Notes: generated by a model not told the origin, from the sequence alone. Positions 1 through 7,784 are shown, numbered from the stretch's first letter. The stretch: 41,442 nucleotides of DNA from CAZRWH01 sp964603905 (GCA_964603905.1 CAZRWH010000009.1:1-41442), one strand, 5' to 3'. Numbers and translations are program-made.

Positions 1-233
1 CATTTCCACCATGTTAAATCGATCTTCCAGATCGGCTTTTTCTTGAAATAATTCCATAGCATTTGGGCTCCAAAAAACAGTCCCATTGCCACAATTACTG
101 CCAAACTCCCACCAACAATCCTGTCAAAAAACCCCAGGCTCTCGAGGTAATATGGATGATTCACTATGAAGAAAAAATATCCGGTGATTAGCATCCATGC
201 GATTGCCACGGTGGTTTGCAGTGCTTTTTTCAT
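1..233 (-). CDS. Partial small membrane protein, coupled to ispG
   Basis: This minus-strand reading frame opens with ATG at 233-231 and runs off the left edge of the window, leaving 77 residues visible. They begin MKKALQTTVAIAWM and contain two hydrophobic stretches, roughly residues 5-23 and 42-62, followed by a basic stretch (FKKKPIWK). A two-helix inner-membrane protein is the natural reading; I do not recognise the family. The ATG overlaps the TGA stop of ispG in an ATGA arrangement, so the two genes are very likely cotranscribed and translationally coupled. There is no stop codon in the visible part, so length and C-terminus are unknown. Confidence 0.6.
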   Translation of the reverse strand, partial: MKKALQTTVAIAWMLITGYFFFIVNHPYYLESLGFFDRIVGGSLAVIVAMGLFFGAQMLWNYFKKKPIWKIDLTWWK

Positions 234-1264
234 ATTTTATTTAGGTAATTTAATATCTGTTTGTAAGTTGCTTTTTTTAGGATAGGTTTGTTTTTTTTGA
301 AAAGCGTAAAATGTTCCTGGTCGATACCAACTATCGCATAATCTGCAGCTTTTGACTCGCCAATTACATTTACTCCACAGCCTAAGACCGCGACTGTTAT
401 TGGCTTTTTGGGCTGAAAGTCTTCTTCTAACTTCTTTGCAACTCCATGAACATCGGCCTTTGTACGTCCGCATGTTGGACACGCAATTACTCTCAAATCC
501 AATCTGATAATTCCAAGTGCATCTAGGATCTTTTTCGCAACTTTTACTTCCTCAACGGGGTCTGCCGCGAGTGATACGCGGATCGTGTCTCCAATTCCGT
601 CAGCGAGCAGGGCGCCAATTCCGATTGAACTTCTTATTGTTCCCGACTCCAAAGTCCCTGATTCTGTAACTCCGACGTGCAACGGGTACCCGCAGTTTTT
701 CAGCATTCTGTTCGCTTCTATTGTTGTACGAACGTCTGAGCTTTTTACCGAGACAACTATGTTTTTGAAGCCCTCTTTCTCGAAGAACTTAATCCATCTC
801 TTTGCTGACAAGGCTAGGGCTTTTGCTGAGTGAGATCCGTATTTCTCTAGCAAATCTGCCTCGAGAGATCCTTCGTTTACGCCAATCCTTATTACGATGT
901 TCTTTTTCTTTGCCAGTTCTATGATTTCTCGCAGAGCTGTTTCGTCTGTGATGTTTCCTGGATTTATCCGGATTTTGTCAGCTCCGTTTTCCATTGCCAA
1001 GATAGCCATTTTTGGATTGAAATGGATGTCTGCGATCAGTGGAATTGAAATTTGTTTCTTGATACTCGAAAGGGCTTTTGCCGCTTTTTCATGCGGAACA
1101 GCTACTCTTATTAGTTCGCATCCTGCTTTTTCTAGCTTTTTGATCTGTAAAACCGTCTTTTTTACGTCTTCCGTCGGCGTTGTGCACATTGACTGGATTA
1201 ATACTTTTTTTCCGTCTCCAATTTTAATGCCTCCGACTTTCATTATTGCGCTTTTGTTAGCCAA
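230..1264 (-). CDS. ispG: 4-hydroxy-3-methylbut-2-en-1-yl diphosphate synthase (IspG/GcpE)
   Basis: IspG performs the penultimate step of the MEP isoprenoid pathway, reducing methylerythritol cyclodiphosphate to HMBPP with a 4Fe-4S cluster. The 344 residues are close to the usual 360-370. An N-terminal TIM barrel (LIADIHFNPKMA, KIRINPGN) is followed by the cluster domain with C262 and C265 (CPTCGRTKADVHG), C296 (GCGVN) and E303 (NVIGES), the expected three cysteines and one glutamate. The longest frame starts with TTG at 1264, two codons after an in-frame TAA; ATG at 1243 (MKVGGIKIG) is the alternative. Bacterial homologs carry a few residues before the V-G motif, which favours TTG. Neither start has a Shine-Dalgarno sequence. 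The stop overlaps the next gene by 4 bp. IspG implies isoprenoid synthesis through MEP, which many reduced CPR genomes lack. Confidence 0.96.
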   Translation of the reverse strand: MANKSAIMKVGGIKIGDGKKVLIQSMCTTPTEDVKKTVLQIKKLEKAGCELIRVAVPHEKAAKALSSIKKQISIPLIADIHFNPKMAILAMENGADKIRINPGNITDETALREIIELAKKKNIVIRIGVNEGSLEADLLEKYGSHSAKALALSAKRWIKFFEKEGFKNIVVSVKSSDVRTTIEANRMLKNCGYPLHVGVTESGTLESGTIRSSIGIGALLADGIGDTIRVSLAADPVEEVKVAKKILDALGIIRLDLRVIACPTCGRTKADVHGVAKKLEEDFQPKKPITVAVLGCGVNVIGESKAADYAIVGIDQEHFTLFKKNKPILKKATYKQILNYLNKI

Positions 1265-1296
1265 ATATTAAAGCTCGGCAAATATACTTGTTTTAC

Positions 1297-1325
1297 TTGA
1301 CTAATGCAAAGAATTCTCATAAGAT
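1297..1325 (+). promoter_or_regulatory. Promoter of infC-rpmI-rplT
   Basis: TTGACT (1297-1302) and TAAGAT (1320-1325) are separated by 17 nt, a good sigma-70-type match (5/6 and 4/6). Transcription would start near 1332, giving a short leader that carries the AAGGAG at 1344-1349. ispG diverges on the other strand. The octamer CTCATAAG occurs twice, at 1317 and 1339, once over the -10 and once next to the ribosome binding site. Confidence 0.55.
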
Positions 1326-1343
1326 GGCGGGGCCTTTCCTCAT

Positions 1344-1349
1344 AAGGAG
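1344..1349 (+). promoter_or_regulatory. Shine-Dalgarno AAGGAG of infC
   Basis: AAGGAG lies 9 nt before the ATC at 1359. It is the only strong ribosome binding site I found at a sensible distance from a start in this window, and it decides the infC start: it is about 112 nt from the first in-frame ATG (1461), far too distant to serve it. TCCT at 1337-1340 could pair with AGGA at 1345-1348 and mask it partly. Confidence 0.65.
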
Positions 1350-1358
1350 TGGTTTTAG

Positions 1359-1886
1359 ATCATAATTTTTATCGTTATCAGCAAAAATCCACGAATCAAT
1401 CATCAGATCAAAATCCCTACCGTTCGCCTAATCGGCAGTGACGATGAACAGCTCGGAATTATGGGAACCGACAAAGCTCTTTCACTAGCGAAAGAGAAGG
1501 ACCTGGACCTCGTTGAAGTCGCTCCAAAAGCGTCACCTCCGGTTTGTAAGATTATGGATTACGGTAAATATCAATACCACCAGAAGAAAGCTGAGCAAAA
1601 GCATCGAAGGATGCAGAAGAAAAACGAGATGAAAGGCATCCGATTGACATTCCGAACTGACGTTGGAGATATGAACGTCAAGATCAAGAAAGCAAAACAA
1701 TTCCTAGGTGCTGGTAACAGCGTTAAGGTACAGCTTTTCTTCAAAGGAAGAGAGATTGTCCATCAAGACCTCGGACGTGCGAAGATGGAAGAGTTTAAAC
1801 AGGCTCTAGAGGAAGAAGCGAAAGTAGATATGGCTCCAAAGAGACAAGGATACACGATGATAATGATTTTGAGTCCGAATAAGTAA
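1359..1886 (+). CDS. infC: Translation initiation factor IF-3, non-canonical start codon
   Basis: IF-3 binds the 30S subunit and enforces start-codon and initiator-tRNA selection. From ATG 1461 only 141 residues would be read, and the conserved N-terminal domain would lose its first part. The frame stays open upstream to a TAG at 1356 and encodes RINHQIKIPTVRLIG, the canonical IF-3 N-terminus, then the expected LDLVEVAPKASPPVCKIMDYGKY region and the C-terminal domain (RLTFRTDVGDMNVKIKKA, PKRQGYTMIMI). No ATG, GTG or TTG is in frame between 1359 and 1461. The start must be a near-cognate codon: ATC 1359 (best Shine-Dalgarno spacing, 175 residues), ATA 1362 or ATT 1365. E. coli infC uses AUU, on which IF-3 autoregulates. 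First gene of an operon with rpmI and rplT. Function is certain; the exact start codon is not. Confidence 0.9.
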   Translation: MIIFIVISKNPRINHQIKIPTVRLIGSDDEQLGIMGTDKALSLAKEKDLDLVEVAPKASPPVCKIMDYGKYQYHQKKAEQKHRRMQKKNEMKGIRLTFRTDVGDMNVKIKKAKQFLGAGNSVKVQLFFKGREIVHQDLGRAKMEEFKQALEEEAKVDMAPKRQGYTMIMILSPNK

Positions 1887-1897
1887 ACCCACCCCCA

Positions 1898-1958
1898 GGG
1901 CATATCGCATAGCGAAGTACGCCCTAATAAATAACTTGGTTTCGCTTCCCCGCGAAAC
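1898..1958 (+). promoter_or_regulatory. Two hairpins between infC and rpmI
   Basis: Hairpin 1 pairs GGGC (1898-1901) with GCCC (1921-1924) around an inner TCGC-ATA-GCGA stem (1905-1915). Hairpin 2 pairs GTTTCGC (1939-1945) with GCGAAAC (1952-1958) around TTCCCC. Neither has a T-run, so they are not intrinsic terminators. In other bacteria the infC-rpmI-rplT mRNA is bound by L20 as an autorepressor; these stems could serve that role, or hairpin 2 may just be another member of the dispersed GTTTYGC palindromes of this genome. Confidence 0.4.
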
Positions 1959-1989
1959 ACCAACAATAAATAATTTTCCAAAAAATATT

Positions 1990-2181
1990 ATGAAGCAAAA
2001 ATCGCACAGCGGAACAAAGAAACGCGCTAAGAAAACAGGTTCTGGAAAAATCCGCATGGAAAAAGGTCACAAACGTCACCTTCTTGCACAGAAATCTAAG
2101 AGACAAAAAACTGCTGGTGGCAACAAAGTTGTTGCATCTAAGTCAAACGAGAAAAAGCTAAGAGCTCTTTTGGCAGCGTAA
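1990..2181 (+). CDS. rpmI: 50S ribosomal protein L35
   Basis: L35 is a small basic protein of the large ribosomal subunit. The 63 residues begin MKQKSHSGTKKRAKKTGSG and include KRHLLAQKSKRQK, the standard L35 signature. ATG at 1990 gives the normal family length; the frame is open further upstream (to 1936), but that part codes a non-conserved stretch over the intergenic hairpin and is rejected. It lies 103 nt after infC and 27 nt before rplT, the universal infC-rpmI-rplT order. No Shine-Dalgarno motif precedes it; the leader is A/T-rich. Confidence 0.97.
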   Translation: MKQKSHSGTKKRAKKTGSGKIRMEKGHKRHLLAQKSKRQKTAGGNKVVASKSNEKKLRALLAA

Positions 2182-2208
2182 TTTTATAATCATAAACAAT
2201 TAAATATC

Positions 2209-2556
2209 ATGGTTAGAGTTAAACACGGTACAGTAACACGCCGACGTCACAACAAAGTGACTAAGATGGCGAAAGGATACAGAGGTCGCCGAAAGAACCT
2301 TTTCAGAGCAGCTAAGAACGCTGTAGCAAAAGCTGGAATGCACGCTTACGTTGATAGAAGAAAAAAGAAGAGAGTTTTCCGAAGAACTTGGATCACTCGT
2401 ATCAACGCTGCAGTCCGAGCACAAGGATGGAAATACAGCAGCTTCATCAACTCACTTACTGAGAAAAAGATCATCATCGACAGAAAAATCCTTGCTGATC
2501 TTGCGGTTCACAGACCAGAGGTTTTCAATAAGATTGTTGAGGTAGCTAAAAAGTAG
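2209..2556 (+). CDS. rplT: 50S ribosomal protein L20
   Basis: L20 binds 23S rRNA early in large-subunit assembly and in several bacteria represses its own operon. The 115 residues begin MVRVKHGTVTRRRHNKVTKMAKGY, then RGRRKNLFRAAKNAV and WITRINAAVRAQGWKYSSFINSL, matching the family along its full length (usually 115-120). Last gene of the infC operon: a class A repeat starts four bases after its stop and an intrinsic terminator follows at 2629. No Shine-Dalgarno motif. Confidence 0.98.
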   Translation: MVRVKHGTVTRRRHNKVTKMAKGYRGRRKNLFRAAKNAVAKAGMHAYVDRRKKKRVFRRTWITRINAAVRAQGWKYSSFINSLTEKKIIIDRKILADLAVHRPEVFNKIVEVAKK

Positions 2557-2559
2557 ATT

Positions 2560-2610
2560 GTAGTTGTGGTGGTAGTGGTAGTCTTGGAGTTTCGCTGACG
2601 CGAAACGAAA
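2560..2610 (+). repeat. Class A repeat: GTAGT-rich tract plus GTTTCGC palindrome
   Basis: A GTAGTTGTGGTGGTAGTGG-type tract is followed by CTTGGA and a perfect 7-bp stem, GTTTCGC (2589-2595), loop TGAC, GCGAAAC (2600-2606), then GAAATATAG. The same architecture recurs at 23591, 24552 (inside femX) and 27421, and without the palindrome at 25861. It sits directly after the rplT stop codon. Confidence 0.75.
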
Positions 2611-2628
2611 TATAGCAATTAGAATTCA

Positions 2629-2658
2629 AAAGCGCTTCTGAGAGGGGGCGCTTTTTTT
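2629..2658 (+). terminator. Intrinsic terminator of the infC operon
   Basis: AAAGCGC (2629-2635) pairs perfectly with GCGCTTT (2648-2654) around a 12-nt loop, and the 3' arm runs on into T's to 2658. A standard Rho-independent terminator about 70 nt after rplT. Confidence 0.85.
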
Positions 2659-2745
2659 AGTGAGTAATGAGAAGTGAGAAGTGAGAAGTGAGTAGCAGTG
2701 AAGCTTTTTTAGTTGGCAGTTTGCAATCAGCAGATAGCAGAGGTG
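2659..2745 (+). repeat. Class D (GTGAGAA)n tract followed by class B CAGCAATCAGCAG tract
   Basis: From 2659 to about 2705 the unit GTGAGAA is repeated with variants, ending in a T-run. From 2709 to 2745 a second tract reads GGCAGTTTGCAATCAGCAG with a following AGATAGCAG, then TGGTG and another T-run. Near copies of the second type are at 23508, 24045 (in femX) and 28624. The rest of the 2557-2917 gap holds a small CATAAG/CTTATG palindrome near 2765 and nothing else I can name. Confidence 0.7.
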
Positions 2746-2917
2746 GTGTTTTTTTAGGCATATGACATAAGACTTATGACTGCGGACGCCTGCCGCCAGC
2801 TTTTGCCGACGTGTTTTTCCAAGATTAACAGATTGGTTTTTTTGATACATACACTCGTTCTTTCTTGAAAAAGCGTGCCGATATAGTCTTTGTCCTTAAA
2901 TTATAACCATATTCAAA

Positions 2918-3885
2918 ATGACGATAGAAAGACCTCCTCTTTATCAAGTAGGGGATGCCTTTGATTCAAAGTGGGGAGAGACTATCTCTCCTGTTGTTAT
3001 GGCTCCCAGCGAACTTCCTGACAAAGCCCCTGCCGAGTTCCCAGCACCGTGGAAATGCCATAATCGCGGGAATGGGGAATGGGATGTTTTTGCAGACTTC
3101 CGAAAGAAAGCAAGGAAGGATATTGATACGCGCGTATGGCATGGTTACGTGGGGAAGGTTTACTGCGCTGATTGGGAAGACGTTTCTGCCATGAATGCCA
3201 AGATTGCTTCTGTAAACAGTTCTGAAAATGCCGAAGTTCGAGATCCTAGACCGTTGCCTCTTCGCTTTGAACGTTATGGACAACCTGGTGGAATTGATAT
3301 CTGGGACTTGGAAGGGTTTATCGTTGAAGGATATAGCGGATATGTGCCCGAATACGAAGACCTGGACACCTATATTGCCTTAACTGAAAGATGGAAACAC
3401 CACAACAACGAGGTTGTTTTTGGAGATTTAAAGAACAAACTTGCTGAGATTTCGGCAATTGACGACGAACTTGAGAGAAATCAGGCTATCCAGCATGAAT
3501 ATGACCGGCTTGCTCTAGCTCTTGAGTTTGATTTTGATGTTGTGGACAAGCTTAGATACGAAAGAATTTCTAAAAACCGCAAGAGCTTCTGGCGTTATAT
3601 GCCTCTCTTTTTCTCGAGAGATACACGAATGGCTATATCTCAGCTTTTTCAAGAAGCTGGTCGTACTGATCTTGCTGCAAACATCAATGGAATTGCGAAA
3701 GGCAAAGCTCTCTGGGCTGAATCACAACAGGCTGAAGATGACCTGGGCCGGCTGAACCCCGTCCTTAAAATTCATGGACTAATTGAAGATGAGTGGTTTT
3801 CGATTGAAGACCTGCAGATAAATACAGATGACTATCATTCGATTCTCCCTGTGGCTATGAAAGCTTGGGCAGAATCTTTCCTAAT
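2918..3885 (+). CDS. Hypothetical protein, interrupted by scaffold gap
   Basis: The ATG at 2918 opens a frame of about 322 codons that runs into the N-gap at 3886. The protein is acidic and soluble-looking, with no signal peptide or membrane segment. It has several Trp/Tyr-rich stretches (WGETISP, GEWDVFADFRKK, FWRYMPLFF) and a helical middle part around residues 165-215. I do not recognise it. After the gap the sequence 3986-4054 reads to a TAA in one frame (ending AQYRRYS) and may be its C-terminus, but a 100-N run is usually a default length, so the frame across it cannot be trusted. No clear promoter was found. Confidence 0.6.
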
Positions 3886-3985
3886 NNNNNNNNNNNNNNN
3901 NNNNNNNNNNNNNNNNNNNNNNNNNNNNNNNNNNNNNNNNNNNNNNNNNNNNNNNNNNNNNNNNNNNNNNNNNNNNNNNNNNNNN
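3886..3985. other. Scaffold gap (100 N)
   Basis: Exactly 100 N, a default scaffolding length. Unlike the gap at 21955, the flanking sequences are not copies of each other, so real sequence of unknown length is missing, including the end of the gene at 2918. Confidence 0.95.
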
Positions 3986-4045
3986 ATAACATTTCCTTCT
4001 GCGGTCAATTTCTTTTTACGCGGTTTTAGGGCACAATATCGTCGT

Positions 4046-4210
4046 TATAGCTAAATCACCATAAAATGGCAGTAAATTCTAAAGGCTGGCGGGCCATATG
4101 GCGGCGTTGGCAAAAGCCTGGGATAGCGCTACTAGCCGGCGTTTTTGCCGCCTTGCCATATAACAAACCAGCCCCTGTTCTTTATGCCATTTTATAATAA
4201 TTTAGCTATA
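4046..4210. repeat. 165-bp imperfect inverted repeat before murF
   Basis: The arms pair in register over almost the full length: TATAGCTAAAT (4046-4056) with ATTTAGCTATA (4200-4210); ATAAAATGGCA (4061-4071) with TGCCATTTTAT (4185-4195); GGCTGG (4084-4089) with CCAGCC (4168-4173); ATATGGC (4096-4102) with GCCATAT (4155-4161); GGCAAAA (4109-4115) with TTTTGCC (4143-4149). Small internal loops separate the blocks. The apex holds the palindrome TAGCGCTA. The left arm contains the TAA at 4052-4054 and the right arm ends on the A of the murF ATG, so it fills the intergenic space exactly. A TATAAT at 4193-4198 lies in the right arm. Confidence 0.85.
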
Positions 4211-5508
4211 TGAATTTTGTCTCCAAATCCAAAAAAAAGGCCAAGTCAATTGTTCTGTGGTATCTCCACAAATTGGCTAACCATAGGCTTAAACGGCTCA
4301 AACCGGAAATTATTGGTATAACCGGATCTATCGGAAAAACTAGCGCTAAAGATGCCATCTACTGTGTTCTTGCTAGGAGACAACAAGTTCTTCGAAATCA
4401 GAAGAGCTACAACACTGAATTTGGACTTCTTTTGGCGATTTTGGAACAAGAATCTGGGTTTTCTTCGCCTTTGAAATGGCTTGAGACTATGTGGAATGCG
4501 GCTCACGTCGCTTTCTTTGACAAGACCCCTTACGGAAAAATGATTCTTGAGATGGGAGTTGATAAGCCTCATGACATGGACTTTTTGCTAAAACTTGTTA
4601 AGCCAAAAGTTGGTGTTTTGACCGCCATCAAACCTGTTCATTTAGCCGAAGGGCAGTTTCAGAATTTGGAAGAAATTTTGCATGAAAAAAGCAAATTAGT
4701 AAAAAGGATGGGCAAAGATGAATGGGCGATTTTGAATGCAGATGACCACTATCTTGAACTTATTGTTAATGATCTTGATGCAAACGTGATTACATACGGT
4801 ATGAGCGACAAGGCTGACATCCAAGCGAGCAATGTTGTGAGTAGCGAGGAAGGGCTGAAGTTTGATTTACATTTTGATGACAAAACAATACACGTTCGAC
4901 TTCCGCATCTGATTGGGAAACATCATATTTACGTTGTTTTGCCTGCGATTGCTATTGGGTTTTTGAACCAATTAAAATGGGAGACTATTTTGGCCGGTCT
5001 TGAGGATTTTCAATTGCCGCCGGGGAGGCTTAATTTGATTCCTGGCATTGAACAAACCGCTATTATCGACAGCTCTTACAACGCATCTCCTGAGACGATG
5101 CTTGCGTCTTTGGAGGTTTTGAAAGAGATGCAACCGAAAAGTGTTGGGCGGAGGATCGCGGCTCTCGGCAATATGAACGAATTGGGAGATCTGACAGATA
5201 GTCAGCATCGACGTATCGGAAAAGAGGCGGCGAAATGCGCTGACATTCTGATCACGGTAGGGGATAATGCTCTTCTTTATGCTGAAGAGGCTATAAAGGC
5301 TGGCCTTGATAAAAATAATGTTTGGAGCTTCAAAGATGCGAAAGATGCCGGACGGTTTTTGAGAACCAAGCTTAGGACCGGAGATGTCATCCTAGTAAAA
5401 GGATCTCAAAACAAAGTTCGTCTCGAAAGACTTGTAAAAGAAATCATGCTTGAGCCTGGACGCGCGAGAGAGTTGCTTGTGAGGCAGGGGAGTGGATGGG
5501 AGGAGTAG
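4210..5508 (+). CDS. murF: UDP-N-acetylmuramoyl-tripeptide--D-alanyl-D-alanine ligase
   Basis: MurF adds D-Ala-D-Ala to the UDP-MurNAc-tripeptide, the last cytoplasmic step of peptidoglycan precursor synthesis. The 432 residues show the Mur-ligase P-loop GITGSIGKTS (36-45), the central ligase region (NTEFGLLLAI, ILEMGVDKPHDM, HLAEG, KSKLV), the MurF-type DSSYNASPETM and the C-terminal LGNMNELGDLTDSQH and LVKGSQ motifs. About 30 basic residues precede the P-loop, replacing a full MurF N-terminal substrate domain, so the N-terminus is shorter than in E. coli. The start codon abuts the 165-bp inverted repeat, and a TATAAT at 4193-4198 would give a nearly leaderless mRNA. It stands alone rather than in a dcw cluster. 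Confidence 0.93.
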   Translation: MNFVSKSKKKAKSIVLWYLHKLANHRLKRLKPEIIGITGSIGKTSAKDAIYCVLARRQQVLRNQKSYNTEFGLLLAILEQESGFSSPLKWLETMWNAAHVAFFDKTPYGKMILEMGVDKPHDMDFLLKLVKPKVGVLTAIKPVHLAEGQFQNLEEILHEKSKLVKRMGKDEWAILNADDHYLELIVNDLDANVITYGMSDKADIQASNVVSSEEGLKFDLHFDDKTIHVRLPHLIGKHHIYVVLPAIAIGFLNQLKWETILAGLEDFQLPPGRLNLIPGIEQTAIIDSSYNASPETMLASLEVLKEMQPKSVGRRIAALGNMNELGDLTDSQHRRIGKEAAKCADILITVGDNALLYAEEAIKAGLDKNNVWSFKDAKDAGRFLRTKLRTGDVILVKGSQNKVRLERLVKEIMLEPGRARELLVRQGSGWEE

Positions 5509-5510
5509 TT

Positions 5511-5597
5511 TTAGATTACAGATTATAGATCACAGATGACAGAGAATAGATACTGCTGATACTTTTTCGCTAAACAAAAATCATTAACTGGCGAAAA
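5511..5597 (+). repeat. Class C (ATTACAGAT)n tract with TTTTCGC palindrome
   Basis: Directly after the murF stop a GATTACAGATTATAG-type tract runs to about 5560. It is followed by TTTTCGC (5564-5570) and its complement GCGAAAA (5591-5597), 20 nt apart. The string TTTTTCGCTAAACA at 5563 is also found at about 19115 behind another class C tract. The remainder to 5677 shows nothing I can name. Confidence 0.65.
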
Positions 5598-5677
5598 TGG
5601 TGTCTTACGACGCAAAGCATCTTCTTGGCATTTCATACTAAATACAAGATACTTGATACCAGCTACTGGTCAACCCA

Positions 5678-5706
5678 TTGCACTTCTGTAAATACAGCGT
5701 TATAAT
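5678..5706 (+). promoter_or_regulatory. Promoter of the holB operon
   Basis: TTGCAC (5678-5683), 17 nt, then a perfect TATAAT (5701-5706). Transcription should begin near 5713, 38 nt before the ATG at 5751. Confidence 0.7.
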
Positions 5707-5750
5707 TGCGTCCTTTTTGCACCTTTTGATTTTAAACTACATTCTTAATT

Positions 5751-6803
5751 ATGGACTCTCCTAGCCGCCAAGCACGAACACCGTTGCACCTATCATCTAT
5801 TTGCCCTCTGCCGAAATACTCTCCTTCTGTTTGCTACAAGATGCTAATGAGAGGCAAAGATCCGGGAGATTTTGAGTCATTTGAGGACTTGGTGCGGTTT
5901 GTTGTGGCAAGAAGGCTTGAGCTTCCTGAAGAAGATCGTGATGAAGTAATGCATTACGCTTCTCAAATACTAGCCGACCGTGCTAGTCATCTTGGGCTGA
6001 TAAATTTAGGCGTAATTAGTCTTGATACGGCCGATTTATCGTTATTGTTTTTAAATCAAACCATCGCAAAGCACACAGAGACTCCTGAGTTTCAAAAGGA
6101 CGTTTTGCAAAATCTGCTTGGAAGTGACCCCCTTGAGGCCCTAGATCTGTTTATGGGTACTGTCATATCTCCTGACGTGATTGTAAAAAGAGTTTTAGAA
6201 AGGTCTCACATTAAGGCGCGCACTAAGATTTTCGATCGTTATCCAGCAGCATTAAGCGGATTTGTTATGGCATACCGCTCCGCCCTAGATGGAGTAGCTC
6301 TTATTTTTGAAGAGGAGGCCGTTGCACGTTATATTGCAATTGATCATCTCAACAAACTGCAAGATGCGATCTTGGAGTTTGCTTTTATCTATAACGCATC
6401 TGCAGAAAAAACTAACGACGATCGAATCCGTGCTATATACAGGCTTTTTGAATTGCTTTCGCCAGCCTTGGACGATATATCCAAGAATCTCAACACTCCT
6501 ATCGAAGGGTTGCCTGCAATATTTGAAGATTTAATGATGGCCCTTGTTCATGGCCCAGCACAGCAAGCCGCTATTGAAAAAACATTAGCTCAGCATATTC
6601 CGTTTGTAGCTCGTGAACACTTTGGTGCAAGCTCCTTCTTTATGGGGTATGTTGTTAATTTTGCCAGTGCTGAAACCCGAAATCAGGTTGCCGCTGCACT
6701 TCCTCTGTATACTCCTGAGATGGACCCTGTTTTTCAAAGAAACGTTAATCCTGGAGACCTTGTCCATGCTATGATGTCTGCAGGCAGCATACCGACTAAA
6801 TAA
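5751..6803 (+). CDS. Hypothetical protein, helical, first gene of holB operon
   Basis: A 350-residue protein of unknown function. After a Ser/Pro-rich, Cys-containing N-terminus (to about residue 30) the rest looks wholly alpha-helical and slightly acidic, with no signal peptide or clear membrane helix. The stretch FESFEDLVRFVVARRLELPEEDRDEV and several later helices suggest a helical-repeat or scaffold protein, but I see no catalytic motif. It has a strong promoter just upstream and ends 9 nt before holB, so it is probably the first gene of a four-gene operon ending at 9397. No family recognised. Confidence 0.75.
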   Translation: MDSPSRQARTPLHLSSICPLPKYSPSVCYKMLMRGKDPGDFESFEDLVRFVVARRLELPEEDRDEVMHYASQILADRASHLGLINLGVISLDTADLSLLFLNQTIAKHTETPEFQKDVLQNLLGSDPLEALDLFMGTVISPDVIVKRVLERSHIKARTKIFDRYPAALSGFVMAYRSALDGVALIFEEEAVARYIAIDHLNKLQDAILEFAFIYNASAEKTNDDRIRAIYRLFELLSPALDDISKNLNTPIEGLPAIFEDLMMALVHGPAQQAAIEKTLAQHIPFVAREHFGASSFFMGYVVNFASAETRNQVAAALPLYTPEMDPVFQRNVNPGDLVHAMMSAGSIPTK

Positions 6804-6812
6804 TTCCTCTTC

Positions 6813-7781
6813 ATGCTCTATAAATGGCCAATTATCGGACACGAAAGACAGCTTAATGAGCTTGAGCTTGACCTGAAAGCAGATCGACTTAGCCACTCTT
6901 ATCTTTTTGTCGGTCCTGATAAAGTGGGGAAGTTTTTGGTAGCCAAAACGCTGGCTGGAATTTTGCAATGCCCTAATAACTATTGTAGGCGATGTCCTAT
7001 TTGTAAACAGATTGAAAAAGGTGTGCATCTCGACACGGTTCAAATGAGAGACAACGGAGCTTCTATCAAGATTAGCGAAGTTCGTGAACTGATTACGAAT
7101 TTGAATATGAGTTCTCAAAGCAATTATCGAATTGCGCTTTTGGATAATATAGGAAGGATGACCCCAGACGCAGCGAACTGCTTCCTCAAAACGCTTGAAG
7201 AACCTCCGCGAAAAACCTTATTCTTGATGACAGCGACTAATGTACACGGCCTTCTTCCAACCATTGTTTCTAGGTCACGCGTGATGAAGTTCCCTGCAAT
7301 TTCTGACAAAAAGCTCAGGTCACAGATCGCAAATGCACAGGTTTCCCTAGGCATTGATTCAACTCCTGGAATGATTGAGCGGGCTTGTATGCTTTCGCTT
7401 GGAAGACCCGGTAAGGCGATTGAACTTCTCAGAGATAAAGATGTTTTGAGTGAATATTTGAGATTTTATAACGATATTAGGTCTTTTTTCAGGGATAAAG
7501 ATCTCACAAAGCGGTTTATGTATGTTCAGTCTTTGACGGACAAGGATGTTGATAAAAGGGAGCGCGACGCTTTTTTGGAAATTTTCCTTCATATTGCGCG
7601 AAGCCTTCTTGATGCAAAAATCAATTCTGTTAATGATGAAAATGAGGATTTTCCTGAGATAATTCGTTTTTCGAAAGACGACTTCCTTAATTTGATTCAC
7701 AAAATAGAAGAAACGCGCTATCTTATGGTTCGCAATGTTAACACAAAGCTAGTTCTAGAAAATCTAATGTTAAGCTTTTAA
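6813..7781 (+). CDS. holB: DNA polymerase III delta-prime subunit (clamp loader)
   Basis: Delta-prime is the stator of the clamp loader that places the beta clamp (dnaN, 34538) on DNA. The 322 residues show the AAA+ fold: IIGHERQLNELE, a Walker A-like GPDKVGKF (34-41) with F in place of S/T, a zinc module C53, C58, C61, C64, the DNIGRMTPDAANCFLKTLEEPP region and SRSR in place of the usual SRC. The degenerate P-loop fits the non-ATPase role of delta-prime better than tau. It lies 9 nt after the unknown gene and 3 nt before the PSP1 gene. The holB-yaaT pair is also adjacent in Bacillus, which supports the call. Confidence 0.9.
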   Translation: MLYKWPIIGHERQLNELELDLKADRLSHSYLFVGPDKVGKFLVAKTLAGILQCPNNYCRRCPICKQIEKGVHLDTVQMRDNGASIKISEVRELITNLNMSSQSNYRIALLDNIGRMTPDAANCFLKTLEEPPRKTLFLMTATNVHGLLPTIVSRSRVMKFPAISDKKLRSQIANAQVSLGIDSTPGMIERACMLSLGRPGKAIELLRDKDVLSEYLRFYNDIRSFFRDKDLTKRFMYVQSLTDKDVDKRERDAFLEIFLHIARSLLDAKINSVNDENEDFPEIIRFSKDDFLNLIHKIEETRYLMVRNVNTKLVLENLMLSF

Positions 7782-7784
7782 ATA

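Noticed and set aside
3886..3985. First gap as a duplicated contig end like the one in ftsA
   Set aside because: The sequences on both sides are not identical, so collapsing is not supported.
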